64,000 bases of DNA from an uncultured Pelagibacteraceae bacterium (lineage in GTDB: Bacteria; Pseudomonadota; Alphaproteobacteria; Pelagibacterales; Pelagibacteraceae). The notes below the pieces were generated by a model. It saw only the letters and a list, made by a program, of their open reading frames with translations, was not told the origin of the DNA and made no database searches. Shown one piece after another: positions 37,336 through 49,235 of the stretch. Every line of letters starts with the position of its first letter. The stretch's first letter is position 1. Made by a program: the position numbers and the translations under genes. Where the stretch lies: assembly GCA_902631265.1 (NCBI GenBank), contig CACOXX010000003.1, positions 1 to 64,000 on the forward strand. The letters are read 5' to 3'.

Positions 37336-37424
37336 TTATGATATTTTACAAAAAAATTAATAATTCCTTGATTTTTAAGCTTGAAAGATCTAATTAGTTG
37401 TGAAAAAGTACAAAATTAACTTTT

Positions 37425-37430
37425 AAGGAG
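37425..37430 (+). promoter_or_regulatory. Strong Shine-Dalgarno sequence for pal
   Basis: AAGGAG lies 5 bases before the pal ATG at 37436. It is among the strongest ribosome-binding sites in the window and follows a 100-base gap after tolB, in line with high Pal production. Confidence 0.6.
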
Positions 37431-37435
37431 CAGTA

Positions 37436-37909
37436 ATGAGTTTAAACAAAATTTTTAGAAATACTTTGCTAATAATTTCTGCAAGTATTCTATTATCTGC
37501 ATGTGCCGTAAAAACTACAGGTAAAATGCAAGGTGACGTATACACTGGAAAAGATACAGTTGAGTATTTAGCTTCTGGTGTGCCAGACAGAGTTTTCTTC
37601 GCAACTAATGAAACAGTTTTGACTACTGCTTCAAGAGAAACATTAAGAAAACAAGCTTCATGGTTAAGAAAAAATTCAAAAATAAACGTAGTTCTTGAAG
37701 GTCACGCTGACGAAAGAGGCACAAGAGAATACAACTTAGCTTTAGGTGAGAGAAGAGCTAATGCAGCTAAAGATTATTTAATGACTTATGGAATATCTGG
37801 AAATAGAATTTCAGTAATAAGTTATGGAAAAGAAAGACCGGTAGACTCTGGTTCAAATCCTTTAGCTTGGTCAAAAAACAGAAGATCAGTAACAGTAAAA
37901 GCTAACTAA
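37436..37909 (+). CDS. pal: Peptidoglycan-associated lipoprotein Pal
   Basis: 157-residue outer-membrane lipoprotein. A signal peptide ends with the lipobox LSAC, so Cys23 is lipidated. The C-terminal OmpA-like domain has DRVFFATNETVLT and VVLEGHADERGTREYNLALGERRANAAKDYL, which binds peptidoglycan. It is preceded by AAGGAG and followed by a strong intrinsic terminator. Confidence 0.97.
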   Translation: MSLNKIFRNTLLIISASILLSACAVKTTGKMQGDVYTGKDTVEYLASGVPDRVFFATNETVLTTASRETLRKQASWLRKNSKINVVLEGHADERGTREYNLALGERRANAAKDYLMTYGISGNRISVISYGKERPVDSGSNPLAWSKNRRSVTVKAN

Positions 37910-37923
37910 TAATTTATAATTTC

Positions 37924-37960
37924 AGACCCCAATAACATAAGTTGTTGGGGTCTTTTTTTT
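37924..37960 (+). terminator. Rho-independent terminator after pal
   Basis: AGACCCCAATAAC, loop ATAA, GTTGTTGGGGTCT forms a stem of 12-13 bp including four G-C pairs in a row, followed by eight T. It is the clearest intrinsic terminator in the window and separates tolQRAB-pal from cpoB. Confidence 0.93.
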
Positions 37961-37987
37961 GCCATCATTATAGATAGAAATCAACTA

Positions 37988-38947
37988 ATGAAATTTTTAG
38001 AGTATATAAATAAAAGTATATTTGTTTTAATAATATTTATTTTTTCAATTATTTCTTTTGTCAAGGCAGAAGAAACAGAAACCTTAAAAGTATTAAAAAC
38101 ATTACAAAAAGATTTAAAAACTTTAGAAAAAGCTGTTTATTCACAGTCTTCAAATATAATTACAACTAGTAAAACAAAATTAAGTTCAAATGATGAAGAT
38201 GTGCTTACAAGACATTTATTAAAATTGTCTGAGATAGAAAAACAATTTCAAGATTTGACAAATAAATTTGAAGAAATAAATTTTAAAATTGATAAACTAT
38301 CAAGTAGATTATCAAAAGTTCAAGCAGATAATCAATTAAGGTTCCAAAATTTAGAGGGCGAGGACATTGACAAAAAAGTTACATCTAAGAAAAAAGTTTT
38401 ACCTGGCTCTTCTCAACCACAAGATCTTGGCGCAGTATCTTACAAGTCATCAGAAACAAATGAATTAACACAACAAACCCAATCAATAGATACAACTGGT
38501 ACAGTCATAACCGAAAAATTTGTGTCAGAAGAAAAAATCTTACCTAACGATAAACCCGATAAACAATACGAGTTTGCTACTAGTTTTTTAAAGCAAGGAG
38601 ACTATACGACAGCAGAAAGAGCGCTTAGAGAATTTGTGATGACAAATCCTGAACATAAAATGGCAGGTAGCGCACAATATTGGTACGCAGAAACATTTAG
38701 AATTAGACAACTTTACACAGATGCTGCTTCTGCTTACTTAGAGGGTTATCAAAAATATCCTAAAAGTGAAAAAGCAGCTATAAATTTACTTAAGCTTGGA
38801 GTATCATTAGTGCAAATTGGAGAAAAAGATCAAGGGTGTTTAATGATTACAGGAGTTAAAAAAGAATATCCTGATGCAAAACAATCAGTTCTTCAAAAAG
38901 CAAAATATGAAGAAAAAAAGTTCGAGTGTAAAAAGAAAAAATCTTAA
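37988..38947 (+). CDS. cpoB: Tol-Pal associated coiled-coil/TPR protein CpoB (YbgF)
   Basis: 319 residues. A signal peptide (residues 1-27, ending VKA), an N-terminal coiled coil (about 28-125) and a C-terminal TPR region (about 190-310) with YEFATSFLKQGDYTTAERALREFV, AQYWYAETFRIRQLYTDAASAYLEGYQKYPKS and LLKLGVSLVQIGEKDQGC. It coordinates outer-membrane constriction with peptidoglycan synthesis. The 3' end overlaps the tilS start region. Confidence 0.9.
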   Translation: MKFLEYINKSIFVLIIFIFSIISFVKAEETETLKVLKTLQKDLKTLEKAVYSQSSNIITTSKTKLSSNDEDVLTRHLLKLSEIEKQFQDLTNKFEEINFKIDKLSSRLSKVQADNQLRFQNLEGEDIDKKVTSKKKVLPGSSQPQDLGAVSYKSSETNELTQQTQSIDTTGTVITEKFVSEEKILPNDKPDKQYEFATSFLKQGDYTTAERALREFVMTNPEHKMAGSAQYWYAETFRIRQLYTDAASAYLEGYQKYPKSEKAAINLLKLGVSLVQIGEKDQGCLMITGVKKEYPDAKQSVLQKAKYEEKKFECKKKKS

Positions 38948-39617
38948 AAATTCAGTTTTTAGTCCTCAAATAAAAGATAAAAGAATAAAAAAAATCTATC
39001 AAAGATTTGAATTTTTAATTAAACAGAAAGAATTCAAAGGGTACTTAGTTGCAGTATCTGGTGGTGCAGATAGTCTTGCTTTAGCATATCTTTCAAAATG
39101 TTATCAAATTAAAAATAAAGATAATAACTTTCACTATGTTCATGTAGATCACAAACTAAGAGACAAATCCTCGAAAGAGGCTGGGACTTTAAAAAAAATC
39201 TTAAGAAAATTTAGAATTGAGTGCAAGATAATTACTTGGAAAAAAAAGACAAATACTAAAAAAACTCAATCAGAGTCTAGAGATTACAGATTTAAGGTAT
39301 TTGATGGTTTTTGCAAAACAAAAAAAATTAATACATTATTATTAGGCCACCATTTTGATGATTTTCAAGAAAACTTCTTCATCAGATTATTAAGGGGCTC
39401 TGGTCTTAAGGGACTAGTATCATTTTATAATTATAGAAATTTGCAAAGAAATAATATTAATATTGTTAGACCATTACTTGATTTTTCAAAAGAAGATTTA
39501 TTGTACGTGACTAAAAATATTTTTAACTTCTATATAGATGATCCATCAAATAGAAGCTTAGAGTATTTGAGATCACGTGTAAGGTTTATGATTAACAATC
39601 TTAAAAAAATGGCCTAG
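38907..39617 (+). CDS. tilS: tRNA(Ile)-lysidine synthase, N-terminal part (frame-disrupted)
   Basis: Modifies C34 of tRNA-Ile(CAU) to lysidine so that it reads AUA. The PP-loop motif AVSGGADSLALAYLS and ILLGHHFDDFQENFFIRLLRGSGLKG are diagnostic. ATG at 38907 gives a sensible start overlapping cpoB by 41 bases; an earlier ATG exists at 38874. The frame ends prematurely at a TAG 39615-39617, just after the DPSNRSLEYLRSRVRFM segment. The remainder of the protein continues in another frame from 39605; an extra A in the A7 run at 39603-39609 would join them. Confidence 0.85.
   Translation: MKKKSSSVKRKNLKNSVFSPQIKDKRIKKIYQRFEFLIKQKEFKGYLVAVSGGADSLALAYLSKCYQIKNKDNNFHYVHVDHKLRDKSSKEAGTLKKILRKFRIECKIITWKKKTNTKKTQSESRDYRFKVFDGFCKTKKINTLLLGHHFDDFQENFFIRLLRGSGLKGLVSFYNYRNLQRNNINIVRPLLDFSKEDLLYVTKNIFNFYIDDPSNRSLEYLRSRVRFMINNLKKMA
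39603..39609 (+). other. A7 homopolymer at the tilS frame break
   Basis: Sequence CTT AAA AAA ATG GCC TAG ends frame 1. With eight A it would read CTT AAA AAA AAT GGC CTA GAT, i.e. Leu-Lys-Lys-Asn-Gly-Leu-Asp, joining exactly to the downstream frame. It may be an assembly error, a real mutation, or a site of transcriptional or ribosomal slippage. Confidence 0.8.
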
Positions 39618-39970
39618 ATCAAAAAAAGTTTAAAATGACTTTTGAAAATTTAATATCCTCGAATAACTCAATTGAATTTTTCGTACAAAAAAATATCAGT
39701 GAGAATTCTTATATCAGTCCGTCAAAAAATAATAATAATAAAGCACTCTTATCTTTAAAGTTTTTTAGTAGTACTGATGAAATAATTTTAAGGTCCTTTA
39801 CAAAAATTTTACAAGATATAAGTGGTAGATTTTTCCCCGCTAGAGGCAAGGGTGTCTCAAGGATTATTAATCAAATTAAACAAAAATCCTTGACCAAAAC
39901 AACTATAGGAGGATGTGTTATTGAAAAAATAGAGAATTCAGTAGTTATTTCTAAGGAAAACACAAAATAA
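39605..39970 (+). CDS. tilS: tRNA(Ile)-lysidine synthase, C-terminal part (frame-disrupted)
   Basis: 121 codons read from 39605 (KNGLDQKKFKMTFENL...) to TAA 39968-39970. The end of this frame, RSFTKILQDISGRFFPARGKGVSRI and TLGGC-like TTIGGCVIEKIENSVVISKE, matches the C-terminal region of alphaproteobacterial TilS. If translated alone it could only start at ATG 39635, giving 111 residues without the PP-loop. The joined protein would be about 355 residues, a usual length. It is followed by ftsH. Confidence 0.75.
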   Translation, partial: KNGLDQKKFKMTFENLISSNNSIEFFVQKNISENSYISPSKNNNNKALLSLKFFSSTDEIILRSFTKILQDISGRFFPARGKGVSRIINQIKQKSLTKTTIGGCVIEKIENSVVISKENTK

Positions 39971-40031
39971 ACTCATTTGTGTAACAATTTAGCACTTGTT
40001 AAATTTAGAATAATTCTTAACTTATAACATT

Positions 40032-41939
40032 ATGAATTTAAAGAATCTAGCTATGTGGGTGATCATTGTTGTTTTGACTATAGGTCTTTACAACATGTTC
40101 AAGAATCCACAAAATCTTCAAAACAAAAATAATAAAACAATTATTTTCTCCGAATTTTTAACAGAAGTTGATAATGGAAGGGTTGTAGAGGTTCAGATTC
40201 AAGGTAACAATATTAAAGGTGTTATGGCCGATGGATCGGTTTTTTCAACATACTCACCGAACGATCCAAACTTAATAGAAAAATTAACTGATAAAGGTGT
40301 AAGTATATCTGCAGCTCCACTTGATGAGAAAATGCCATCTTTGTTTGGAGTTCTTTTATCGTGGTTCCCAATGTTACTTTTAATCGCTGTTTGGATATTC
40401 TTTATGAGACAAATGCAAGGTGGCAAAGGTGGTGCCATGGGATTTGGAAGATCAAAAGCAAAGATGATGAATGAGGTTAAAGGGAAAGTTACTTTTAACG
40501 ATGTTGCTGGAGTTGAGGAAGCAAAAGAGGAAGTTCAAGAAGTGGTAGAGTTTTTGAGAGATCCAAAAAAATTTAGTAGATTGGGTGGCAAGATACCAAG
40601 AGGTTGTTTGTTAGTAGGACCTCCGGGTACAGGAAAAACTTTACTTGCTAGAGCTATTGCCGGTGAAGCAGGTGTTCCTTTCTTCACGATTTCTGGATCA
40701 GACTTTGTTGAAATGTTTGTTGGAGTTGGTGCTTCAAGAGTTAGAGATATGTTTGAACAAGGTAAAAAACATTCACCATGCATAATTTTCATTGACGAGA
40801 TAGATGCTGTTGGAAGAAGTAGAGGCGCAGGTTTAGGTGGAGGCAATGATGAAAGAGAACAAACATTAAACCAATTGCTGGTTGAGATGGATGGATTTGA
40901 TACAAATGAGGGTGTAATAATTATTGCTGCAACTAACAGACCTGACGTTTTAGATCCAGCGCTTTTAAGACCAGGAAGATTTGATAGACAAGTTGTAGTT
41001 TCAAATCCAGATATTATAGGTCGAGAAAAGATTTTAAAAGTTCATGCTAAAAAAATTTCTATGTCTCCGGATGTAAATTTAAGAACTATCGCAAGAGGAA
41101 CACCTGGATTTTCAGGAGCAGATCTTGCTAATTTAGTTAACGAGGCTGCATTGTTAGCAGCAAGAAAGAATAAAAGAATTGTAACATCTCAAGAGTTCGA
41201 AGATGCCAAAGATAAAGTAATGATGGGCGCTGAAAGAAGATCAATGGTTATGACAGAAGACGAAAAGAAATTAACTGCTTACCACGAGGGTGGTCATGCA
41301 ATAGTTTCTTTTAATCTACCAAATTATGATCCAATACATAAAGCGACAATCATTCCTAGAGGAAGGGCATTAGGAATGGTAATGAATTTACCTGAGAGAG
41401 ATAAGCATGGTCATTCTATTAAATATTTAAAAGCAAGATTAGCTGTGTGCTTTGGAGGAAGAGTTGCCGAAGAACTTATATTTGGTAAGGATAATATATC
41501 AACAGGTGCTGGTGGAGGAAACGGTTCAGACATTAATCAAGCAACTCAATTAGCAAGGGCAATGGTTACTAAGTATGGAATGAGTGAGGAACTTGGTCCT
41601 GTGGAATATGGTGAAAATCAAGAAGAAGTTTTTCTTGGAAGATCTGTTACACAAACACAAAGTGTTTCAGAGGCAGTGGCTCAAAAAATTGATAGAGAAA
41701 TAAGAAAACTTGTAGATGAAGGTTATAATCAAGCAAAAACTATCTTAACAACTAAAATTGACGATTTACATAAGATAGCAAAAGCTCTTCTAACTTATGA
41801 AACTTTGACTGGTGAGGATATAGCAAAAATAATAAATAAAAACGAATATCCGCCTAATAAGGAAGATTTAAAAGTTGAGGATGAAAGTTCTGACTCTGCT
41901 TTAGGATCAATTGGTTTAAAACCAAAAATTGTTCATTAA
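40032..41939 (+). CDS. ftsH: ATP-dependent zinc metalloprotease FtsH
   Basis: 635-residue membrane AAA+ protease. Membrane helices at residues about 6-22 and 104-126, Walker A GPPGTGKT at 196-203, Walker B IIFIDEID near 251-258, second region of homology [18 protein letters not shown], and the zinc-binding HEGGH at 418-422. It degrades membrane and regulatory proteins such as RpoH, whose gene lies at 46427-47314. It follows tilS as in many bacteria. Confidence 0.97.
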   Translation: MNLKNLAMWVIIVVLTIGLYNMFKNPQNLQNKNNKTIIFSEFLTEVDNGRVVEVQIQGNNIKGVMADGSVFSTYSPNDPNLIEKLTDKGVSISAAPLDEKMPSLFGVLLSWFPMLLLIAVWIFFMRQMQGGKGGAMGFGRSKAKMMNEVKGKVTFNDVAGVEEAKEEVQEVVEFLRDPKKFSRLGGKIPRGCLLVGPPGTGKTLLARAIAGEAGVPFFTISGSDFVEMFVGVGASRVRDMFEQGKKHSPCIIFIDEIDAVGRSRGAGLGGGNDEREQTLNQLLVEMDGFDTNEGVIIIAATNRPDVLDPALLRPGRFDRQVVVSNPDIIGREKILKVHAKKISMSPDVNLRTIARGTPGFSGADLANLVNEAALLAARKNKRIVTSQEFEDAKDKVMMGAERRSMVMTEDEKKLTAYHEGGHAIVSFNLPNYDPIHKATIIPRGRALGMVMNLPERDKHGHSIKYLKARLAVCFGGRVAEELIFGKDNISTGAGGGNGSDINQATQLARAMVTKYGMSEELGPVEYGENQEEVFLGRSVTQTQSVSEAVAQKIDREIRKLVDEGYNQAKTILTTKIDDLHKIAKALLTYETLTGEDIAKIINKNEYPPNKEDLKVEDESSDSALGSIGLKPKIVH

Positions 41940-41945
41940 TATTTA

Positions 41946-42995
41946 ATGTTAAAATATTACACTAGAGCGTGTAATTTCTATTATGGTGACCATTCAACTC
42001 TGATGGTCAATAAAAAACTTGCTCTCCCACTTAATGGAAATAATAAAATTTCTTTTGATACAATAGAACTTATAACAAGAAAAAAGAAAAAAAAAATCCA
42101 CATTTCAAAATTAAATTTTTTAAGTAAAATTTTAAAGAAAAAAGTAAAATTAGATATAAAAAATATAACAAAAAAAAAAAACTTTTCTAAACTAAAGTTT
42201 AAGTCTTTACCTTTAATAATGGGAGTTGTTAATTTAACTCCTGATAGTTTTTCAGATGGTGGAAAATATAATAATCATAAAGATGCTTTAAAAAGAATAA
42301 AACATTTTATTAAAAAAGGATCATCAATTATTGACATAGGGGGAGAGTCCACAAGACCAGGATCAAATGATGTAAATGAAAAAATTGAGTGGAAAAGGAT
42401 TAAGGAAGTATTAAAAAAAACAAAAAAACTAAAAAACGTAATATCTATTGATACTCGAAAAAGTGCCATAATGGAAAAAAGTTTAAAATATGGTGCTCAT
42501 ATCATTAATGATGTCTCCGGACTCGATTACGATCCTAATACACTAAAAATCCTAAGAAATAAAAAAACTCCCTTTATAATTCATCACATGCAAGGTAACC
42601 CAAAAACAATGCAAATTAAACCTTCGTATAAAAACGTTTTGCTAGATATTTATGACTTCTTTCAAAATAAAATTTTAGAACTAGAGGCCAATGGTATAAA
42701 TCATAAGAACATTATTTTGGATCCAGGAATTGGTTTTGGAAAAAGATTGAAACATAATATTACCTTATTAAGAAACATTTCTATTTTTCATTCACTTGGA
42801 TTTCCTATAATGTTAGGCATTTCTAGAAAAAGATTCATTAAAGATATTTCTGGGATAAACGATAGTAAGGAAAGACTAGGGGGAACTATATCATCTAGTT
42901 TGTGTGCTATGATGCAGGGCATTCAGATTTTAAGAGTTCACGATGTAAATGAAGTTAATCAAAGTATTAAAGTTTTTAAATCACTAAAATTTTAA
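41946..42995 (+). CDS. folP: Dihydropteroate synthase with N-terminal extension
   Basis: Folate enzyme joining 4-aminobenzoate to the pterin pyrophosphate. The core (residues about 88-349) has IMGVVNLTPDSFSDGG, IIDIGGESTRPGS, SIDTRKSAIME, INDVSGLDYD, IIHHMQGNPKTMQ and ILDPGIGFGK. It is preceded by an 85-residue Lys-rich extension starting LKYYTRACNFYYGDHS that is not part of the usual family. I see no obvious internal ATG that would give a short form with a good ribosome-binding site, so the extension may be real. Confidence 0.92.
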   Translation: MLKYYTRACNFYYGDHSTLMVNKKLALPLNGNNKISFDTIELITRKKKKKIHISKLNFLSKILKKKVKLDIKNITKKKNFSKLKFKSLPLIMGVVNLTPDSFSDGGKYNNHKDALKRIKHFIKKGSSIIDIGGESTRPGSNDVNEKIEWKRIKEVLKKTKKLKNVISIDTRKSAIMEKSLKYGAHIINDVSGLDYDPNTLKILRNKKTPFIIHHMQGNPKTMQIKPSYKNVLLDIYDFFQNKILELEANGINHKNIILDPGIGFGKRLKHNITLLRNISIFHSLGFPIMLGISRKRFIKDISGINDSKERLGGTISSSLCAMMQGIQILRVHDVNEVNQSIKVFKSLKF

Positions 42996-44327
42996 ATGAC
43001 TAAAAAATATTTTGGAACCGATGGAATTAGAGGGAAGGTTAACCAGACCAAAATTAATGGTGAAATGTTCTTTAAATTTGGCCTAGCAGCAGGTACATAT
43101 TTTAAAAATCAGAAAAAATCAAAACAAACAGCTATTATCGCAAAAGATACAAGACTCTCAGGATATACACTTGAGCCCGCATTGGTGTCTGGATTGGCCT
43201 CAGCAGGAATGCATGTCTACACGCTTGGACCTTTACCAACAAATGGATTAGCGATGTTAACAAAAAAGATGAAAGCCAATATGGGAATTATGATTACAGC
43301 ATCTCATAACCCATATTATGATAATGGACTAAAATTATTTGGACCAGATGGCCTAAAACTCTCTGACAAAATTGAAAAGAAAATAGAAAAACTAATTGAC
43401 TCTAAAATAGCAAAAAATCTTTCTGAACCAAAAATTTTAGGAAGAGTAAAGAGATTAGAGGATGCAAATAACAAATATATAAAAATATTAAAAGATAATT
43501 TTCCAAGGGGTTTTAAGTTAAAAGGAATGAAAATTGCAATAGATTGTGCTAACGGAGCAGGTTATAAATCTGGACCAAAATTATTAAGGAGCTTGGGGGC
43601 TAAAGTAATTGAGTATGGAACTTCTCCAAATGGTTTAAATATTAATGATAATTGTGGCTCAACCTTTCCGCAAAAGATCAAATCTTTAGTTCGAAAAAAC
43701 AAAGCTCATATTGGAATATCTTTAGATGGCGATGCAGACAGAATAATTGTATCTGACGAGATGGGGAACATTGTTGATGGTGATAAAATTATTGCGATGC
43801 TAGCAACCAGATGGAAAAGAAAGAAAATTCTAAAAGGTGGTGTAATTGGCACCCTAATGTCAAATTATGGATTACAAAATTTTTTTAGAGATCAAAAAAT
43901 TAAATTTATCAGAGCTAATGTAGGAGACAGATATGTTAAGGAAAAAATGCAAAAAGAAAACTTTAATCTAGGTGGAGAGCAATCTGGGCACATTATACTT
44001 GGCAAATTTGCAACAACAGGTGATGGGCTATTAGTTGCATTAGAAATTCTATTTTCAATGAGAAAGGGTAAAAAGGCGAGTGAGCTTTTTGACTTATTTA
44101 AATTAACACCTCAAATATTAGAAAATGTAAAGGTTAAGGATAAATCAATTATTAATTCTACTAAGTGTAAAGTTGCTATTAAAAAATCTGAAAGAATAAT
44201 TAAAAATTATGGTAGAATGCTTGTAAGAAAATCTGGCACAGAGCCTAAAATCAGAATTATGGGCGAGTCAAACAATATTCATTTATTAAAAAAATGTATA
44301 AATATTGTAAAAAGGTCTATTAAATAA
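42996..44327 (+). CDS. glmM: Phosphoglucosamine mutase
   Basis: 443 residues. It converts glucosamine-6-phosphate to glucosamine-1-phosphate for peptidoglycan and LPS. The phosphorylated Ser103 lies in ITASHNPYYDNGLKLFG, the metal-binding loop in SLDGDADRIIVSDEMGNIVDG and the sugar-binding loop in LGGEQSGHIILG. RKSGTEPKIRIMGE closes the protein. It starts directly after the folP stop. Confidence 0.96.
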   Translation: MTKKYFGTDGIRGKVNQTKINGEMFFKFGLAAGTYFKNQKKSKQTAIIAKDTRLSGYTLEPALVSGLASAGMHVYTLGPLPTNGLAMLTKKMKANMGIMITASHNPYYDNGLKLFGPDGLKLSDKIEKKIEKLIDSKIAKNLSEPKILGRVKRLEDANNKYIKILKDNFPRGFKLKGMKIAIDCANGAGYKSGPKLLRSLGAKVIEYGTSPNGLNINDNCGSTFPQKIKSLVRKNKAHIGISLDGDADRIIVSDEMGNIVDGDKIIAMLATRWKRKKILKGGVIGTLMSNYGLQNFFRDQKIKFIRANVGDRYVKEKMQKENFNLGGEQSGHIILGKFATTGDGLLVALEILFSMRKGKKASELFDLFKLTPQILENVKVKDKSIINSTKCKVAIKKSERIIKNYGRMLVRKSGTEPKIRIMGESNNIHLLKKCINIVKRSIK

Positions 44328-44328
44328 A

Positions 44329-47314
<2,986 letters not shown>

Positions 47315-47362
47315 TTTATTACTATGTATTTAATAAATAATTAATTTTTTGCAATATTGTAA

Positions 47363-48340
47363 TTACTTCGAATTTCTAAGCTTTTTTAACAGCGTATTTA
47401 AATCTTGAGGTAAATTTGATGTAAATTCGACTTCCTTATTTTTTGAGGGATGATTGAACCCAAGAGTTTTCGCATGTAAGAATTGTCTATCTAGTTTATG
47501 AATAAGATTATTTAAATCATCATTAATATTTCTAAATTTCTTAAACTTTTTTTTATATTTTTTGTCCCCTAAAATATTGTTACCTTTGTAACTCATGTGA
47601 ACTCTAATTTGATGGGTTCTACCAGTTTCCAATCTACACTCAATTAAACTAAAAGTTGGTATTTTATCATTTTCAAAAATTTCCAAGGTTTTATAATTAG
47701 TAATTGCATTTTTTCCTTTAGTGAGACCAACCTGCATTAATTGTCTATTTTTTGAGCTTCTTGTAATCAATGTTTCAATTCTACCAGTTTGAGGCCTTAG
47801 TTTTCCCCATACAAGAGCTTGGTAAACTCTTTTAATTGTATGATCGTTAAATTGACTAGATAATTTTTCGTGAGTTCTATTATTTTTCGCAACCACGACT
47901 AAACCAGATGTATCTTTATCAATTCTATGTACGATTCCCGGCCTAAGTTCATCACCAATAGTTGAAAGATTTTTACTATCATAAAATATTAAGGCATTTA
48001 CCAATGTTTGGTTGTAGTCCCCAGCTCCAGGATGCATAGATATCCCGGCAGGTTTGTTTATTACCATTAAATCTTTATCCTCATAAATGACATTAAGTTT
48101 GAAATCAAATGGTTCTAAAGAAGCTTTTTGTGGCTCAGGTATCTCAAGTTTTATATTGTCATTTTCACTAACTTTTTTTGATGGGTCGGTGCAAACTTTT
48201 TCATTTATGAACAATCTTTGGTTTAAAATCAAATTTTTAACTCTAGTTCTACTAAGTTCTTTTTTGTTGTTTGATAAAAATAGATCAACTCTCTGATCCT
48301 TTTCATTATCTTTAACAATAAACTTAATGATATTTTTCAT
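47363..48340 (-). CDS. rluD: 23S rRNA pseudouridine synthase RluD-type
   Basis: 325 residues. An N-terminal S4-like RNA-binding domain (QRVDLFLSNNKKELSRTRVKNLI), then the pseudouridine synthase core with MVINKPAGISMHPGAGD and catalytic Asp141 in HRIDKDTSGLVVVAKN, then ETGRTHQIRVHMSYKGNNILGD. The family isomerises helix 69 uridines of 23S rRNA. It lies in tandem upstream of rpoH on the minus strand, with a 48-base gap. Confidence 0.92.
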   Translation of the reverse strand: MKNIIKFIVKDNEKDQRVDLFLSNNKKELSRTRVKNLILNQRLFINEKVCTDPSKKVSENDNIKLEIPEPQKASLEPFDFKLNVIYEDKDLMVINKPAGISMHPGAGDYNQTLVNALIFYDSKNLSTIGDELRPGIVHRIDKDTSGLVVVAKNNRTHEKLSSQFNDHTIKRVYQALVWGKLRPQTGRIETLITRSSKNRQLMQVGLTKGKNAITNYKTLEIFENDKIPTFSLIECRLETGRTHQIRVHMSYKGNNILGDKKYKKKFKKFRNINDDLNNLIHKLDRQFLHAKTLGFNHPSKNKEVEFTSNLPQDLNTLLKKLRNSK

Positions 48341-48363
48341 AAATTATAATATTAATACTATAT

Positions 48364-48440
48364 GCGCTTGTAGCTCAACTGGATAGAGCGCCTGACTTCG
48401 GATCAGGAGGTTCTGGGTTCGACTCCTAGCAGGCGCACCA
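48364..48440 (+). tRNA. tRNA-Arg (TCG)
   Basis: 77 nt. Acceptor GCGCTTG pairs with CAGGCGC; D arm GCTCAACTGGATAGAGC; anticodon stem CCTGA/TCAGG with loop CTTCGGA, so anticodon TCG; T arm with GGTTCGACTCC. CCA is encoded. It sits on the plus strand between two minus-strand genes: the rluD start lies 23 bases before it and the ABC permease stop 2 bases after it. Confidence 0.96.
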
Positions 48441-48442
48441 AA

Positions 48443-49234
48443 TTATTCTCCTATATTAATTAATGTTCCCTTTTTACGAGCTTTACTGAAAGAGTAGTAA
48501 AATAAGCAAATGGAGATAAATAAATATAATCCATTTAGGTAAAATGCTTTAAAAATATTTTCTACATTTACAAATCCATTGACTAAAATATTTCTAGCCT
48601 CCTCAAATATGTATACGAGTGGTAGCGCATAAGCAATTTTTTGAAATATTTCAGGCAATATATCTACAGGATAATAAATACATCCAAAAGGGGCCAACAG
48701 AAACATAGTTGACCAGGCAATATTTTCAAATGAAGGGCCGAACCTAAGTAGACCAGAAGAAACTAGTATACCTAGTGTTATTCCAAAAATGTAGAGACTA
48801 AGAAATAAAAAAAATAAACTTAAACCTAAATCTAATATAGAAATTCCAAATAGAGGAGAAGTTAAAAGAATTGCAGGAACTAAACCGATTAAAGCTCTTA
48901 CTAAAGCTGTGAATATTAATGAGATTAAAATTTCACTTTTTTTAATAGGCGAGATAAATAAATTTGTAAAATTTCTACTCCAGATTTCCTCTAAAAAAAG
49001 CATATTAAACCCGATACTTGTTCTAAATAGAAAATCATAAAGTATCGCGCATGTTAATATTATTCCAACAGCATTATTATAATACGAGCTGTATGTTGTA
49101 AAAAAATTTGAGATGAAACCCCATAAAGTAATTTGTATTGTTGGCCAATATATTAGATCTAAAATTCTCGGAAAAGACCTAGTTATTAAAAAAAAGTGTC
49201 TTAAGAACAATCCATACATTCTACCTATATTCAT
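48443..49234 (-). CDS. ABC-2 type transporter permease
   Basis: 263 residues with six predicted membrane segments and no large soluble domain, as in ABC-2 export permeases (DrrB/NodJ-like). It pairs with the ATP-binding gene 1 base upstream in the same direction. GRMYGLFLRHFFLITRSFPRILDLIYWP opens the protein with an amphipathic N-terminal segment. The exported substrate is unknown: a polysaccharide, lipid or drug is possible. Confidence 0.82.
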   Translation of the reverse strand: MNIGRMYGLFLRHFFLITRSFPRILDLIYWPTIQITLWGFISNFFTTYSSYYNNAVGIILTCAILYDFLFRTSIGFNMLFLEEIWSRNFTNLFISPIKKSEILISLIFTALVRALIGLVPAILLTSPLFGISILDLGLSLFFLFLSLYIFGITLGILVSSGLLRFGPSFENIAWSTMFLLAPFGCIYYPVDILPEIFQKIAYALPLVYIFEEARNILVNGFVNVENIFKAFYLNGLYLFISICLFYYSFSKARKKGTLINIGE

Positions 49235-49235
49235 A

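Noticed and set aside
37336-37424. Promoter upstream of pal
   Set aside because: Several A/T-rich hexamers can be found, but none has both boxes at good spacing, so I do not call one.
40535-40846. Long minus-strand open frames opposite ftsH, carB, dxs, purA and others
   Set aside because: They lie opposite strongly recognised genes, are Pro/Ser/Leu-rich as expected from reversed codons, and match no family; treated as shadows.
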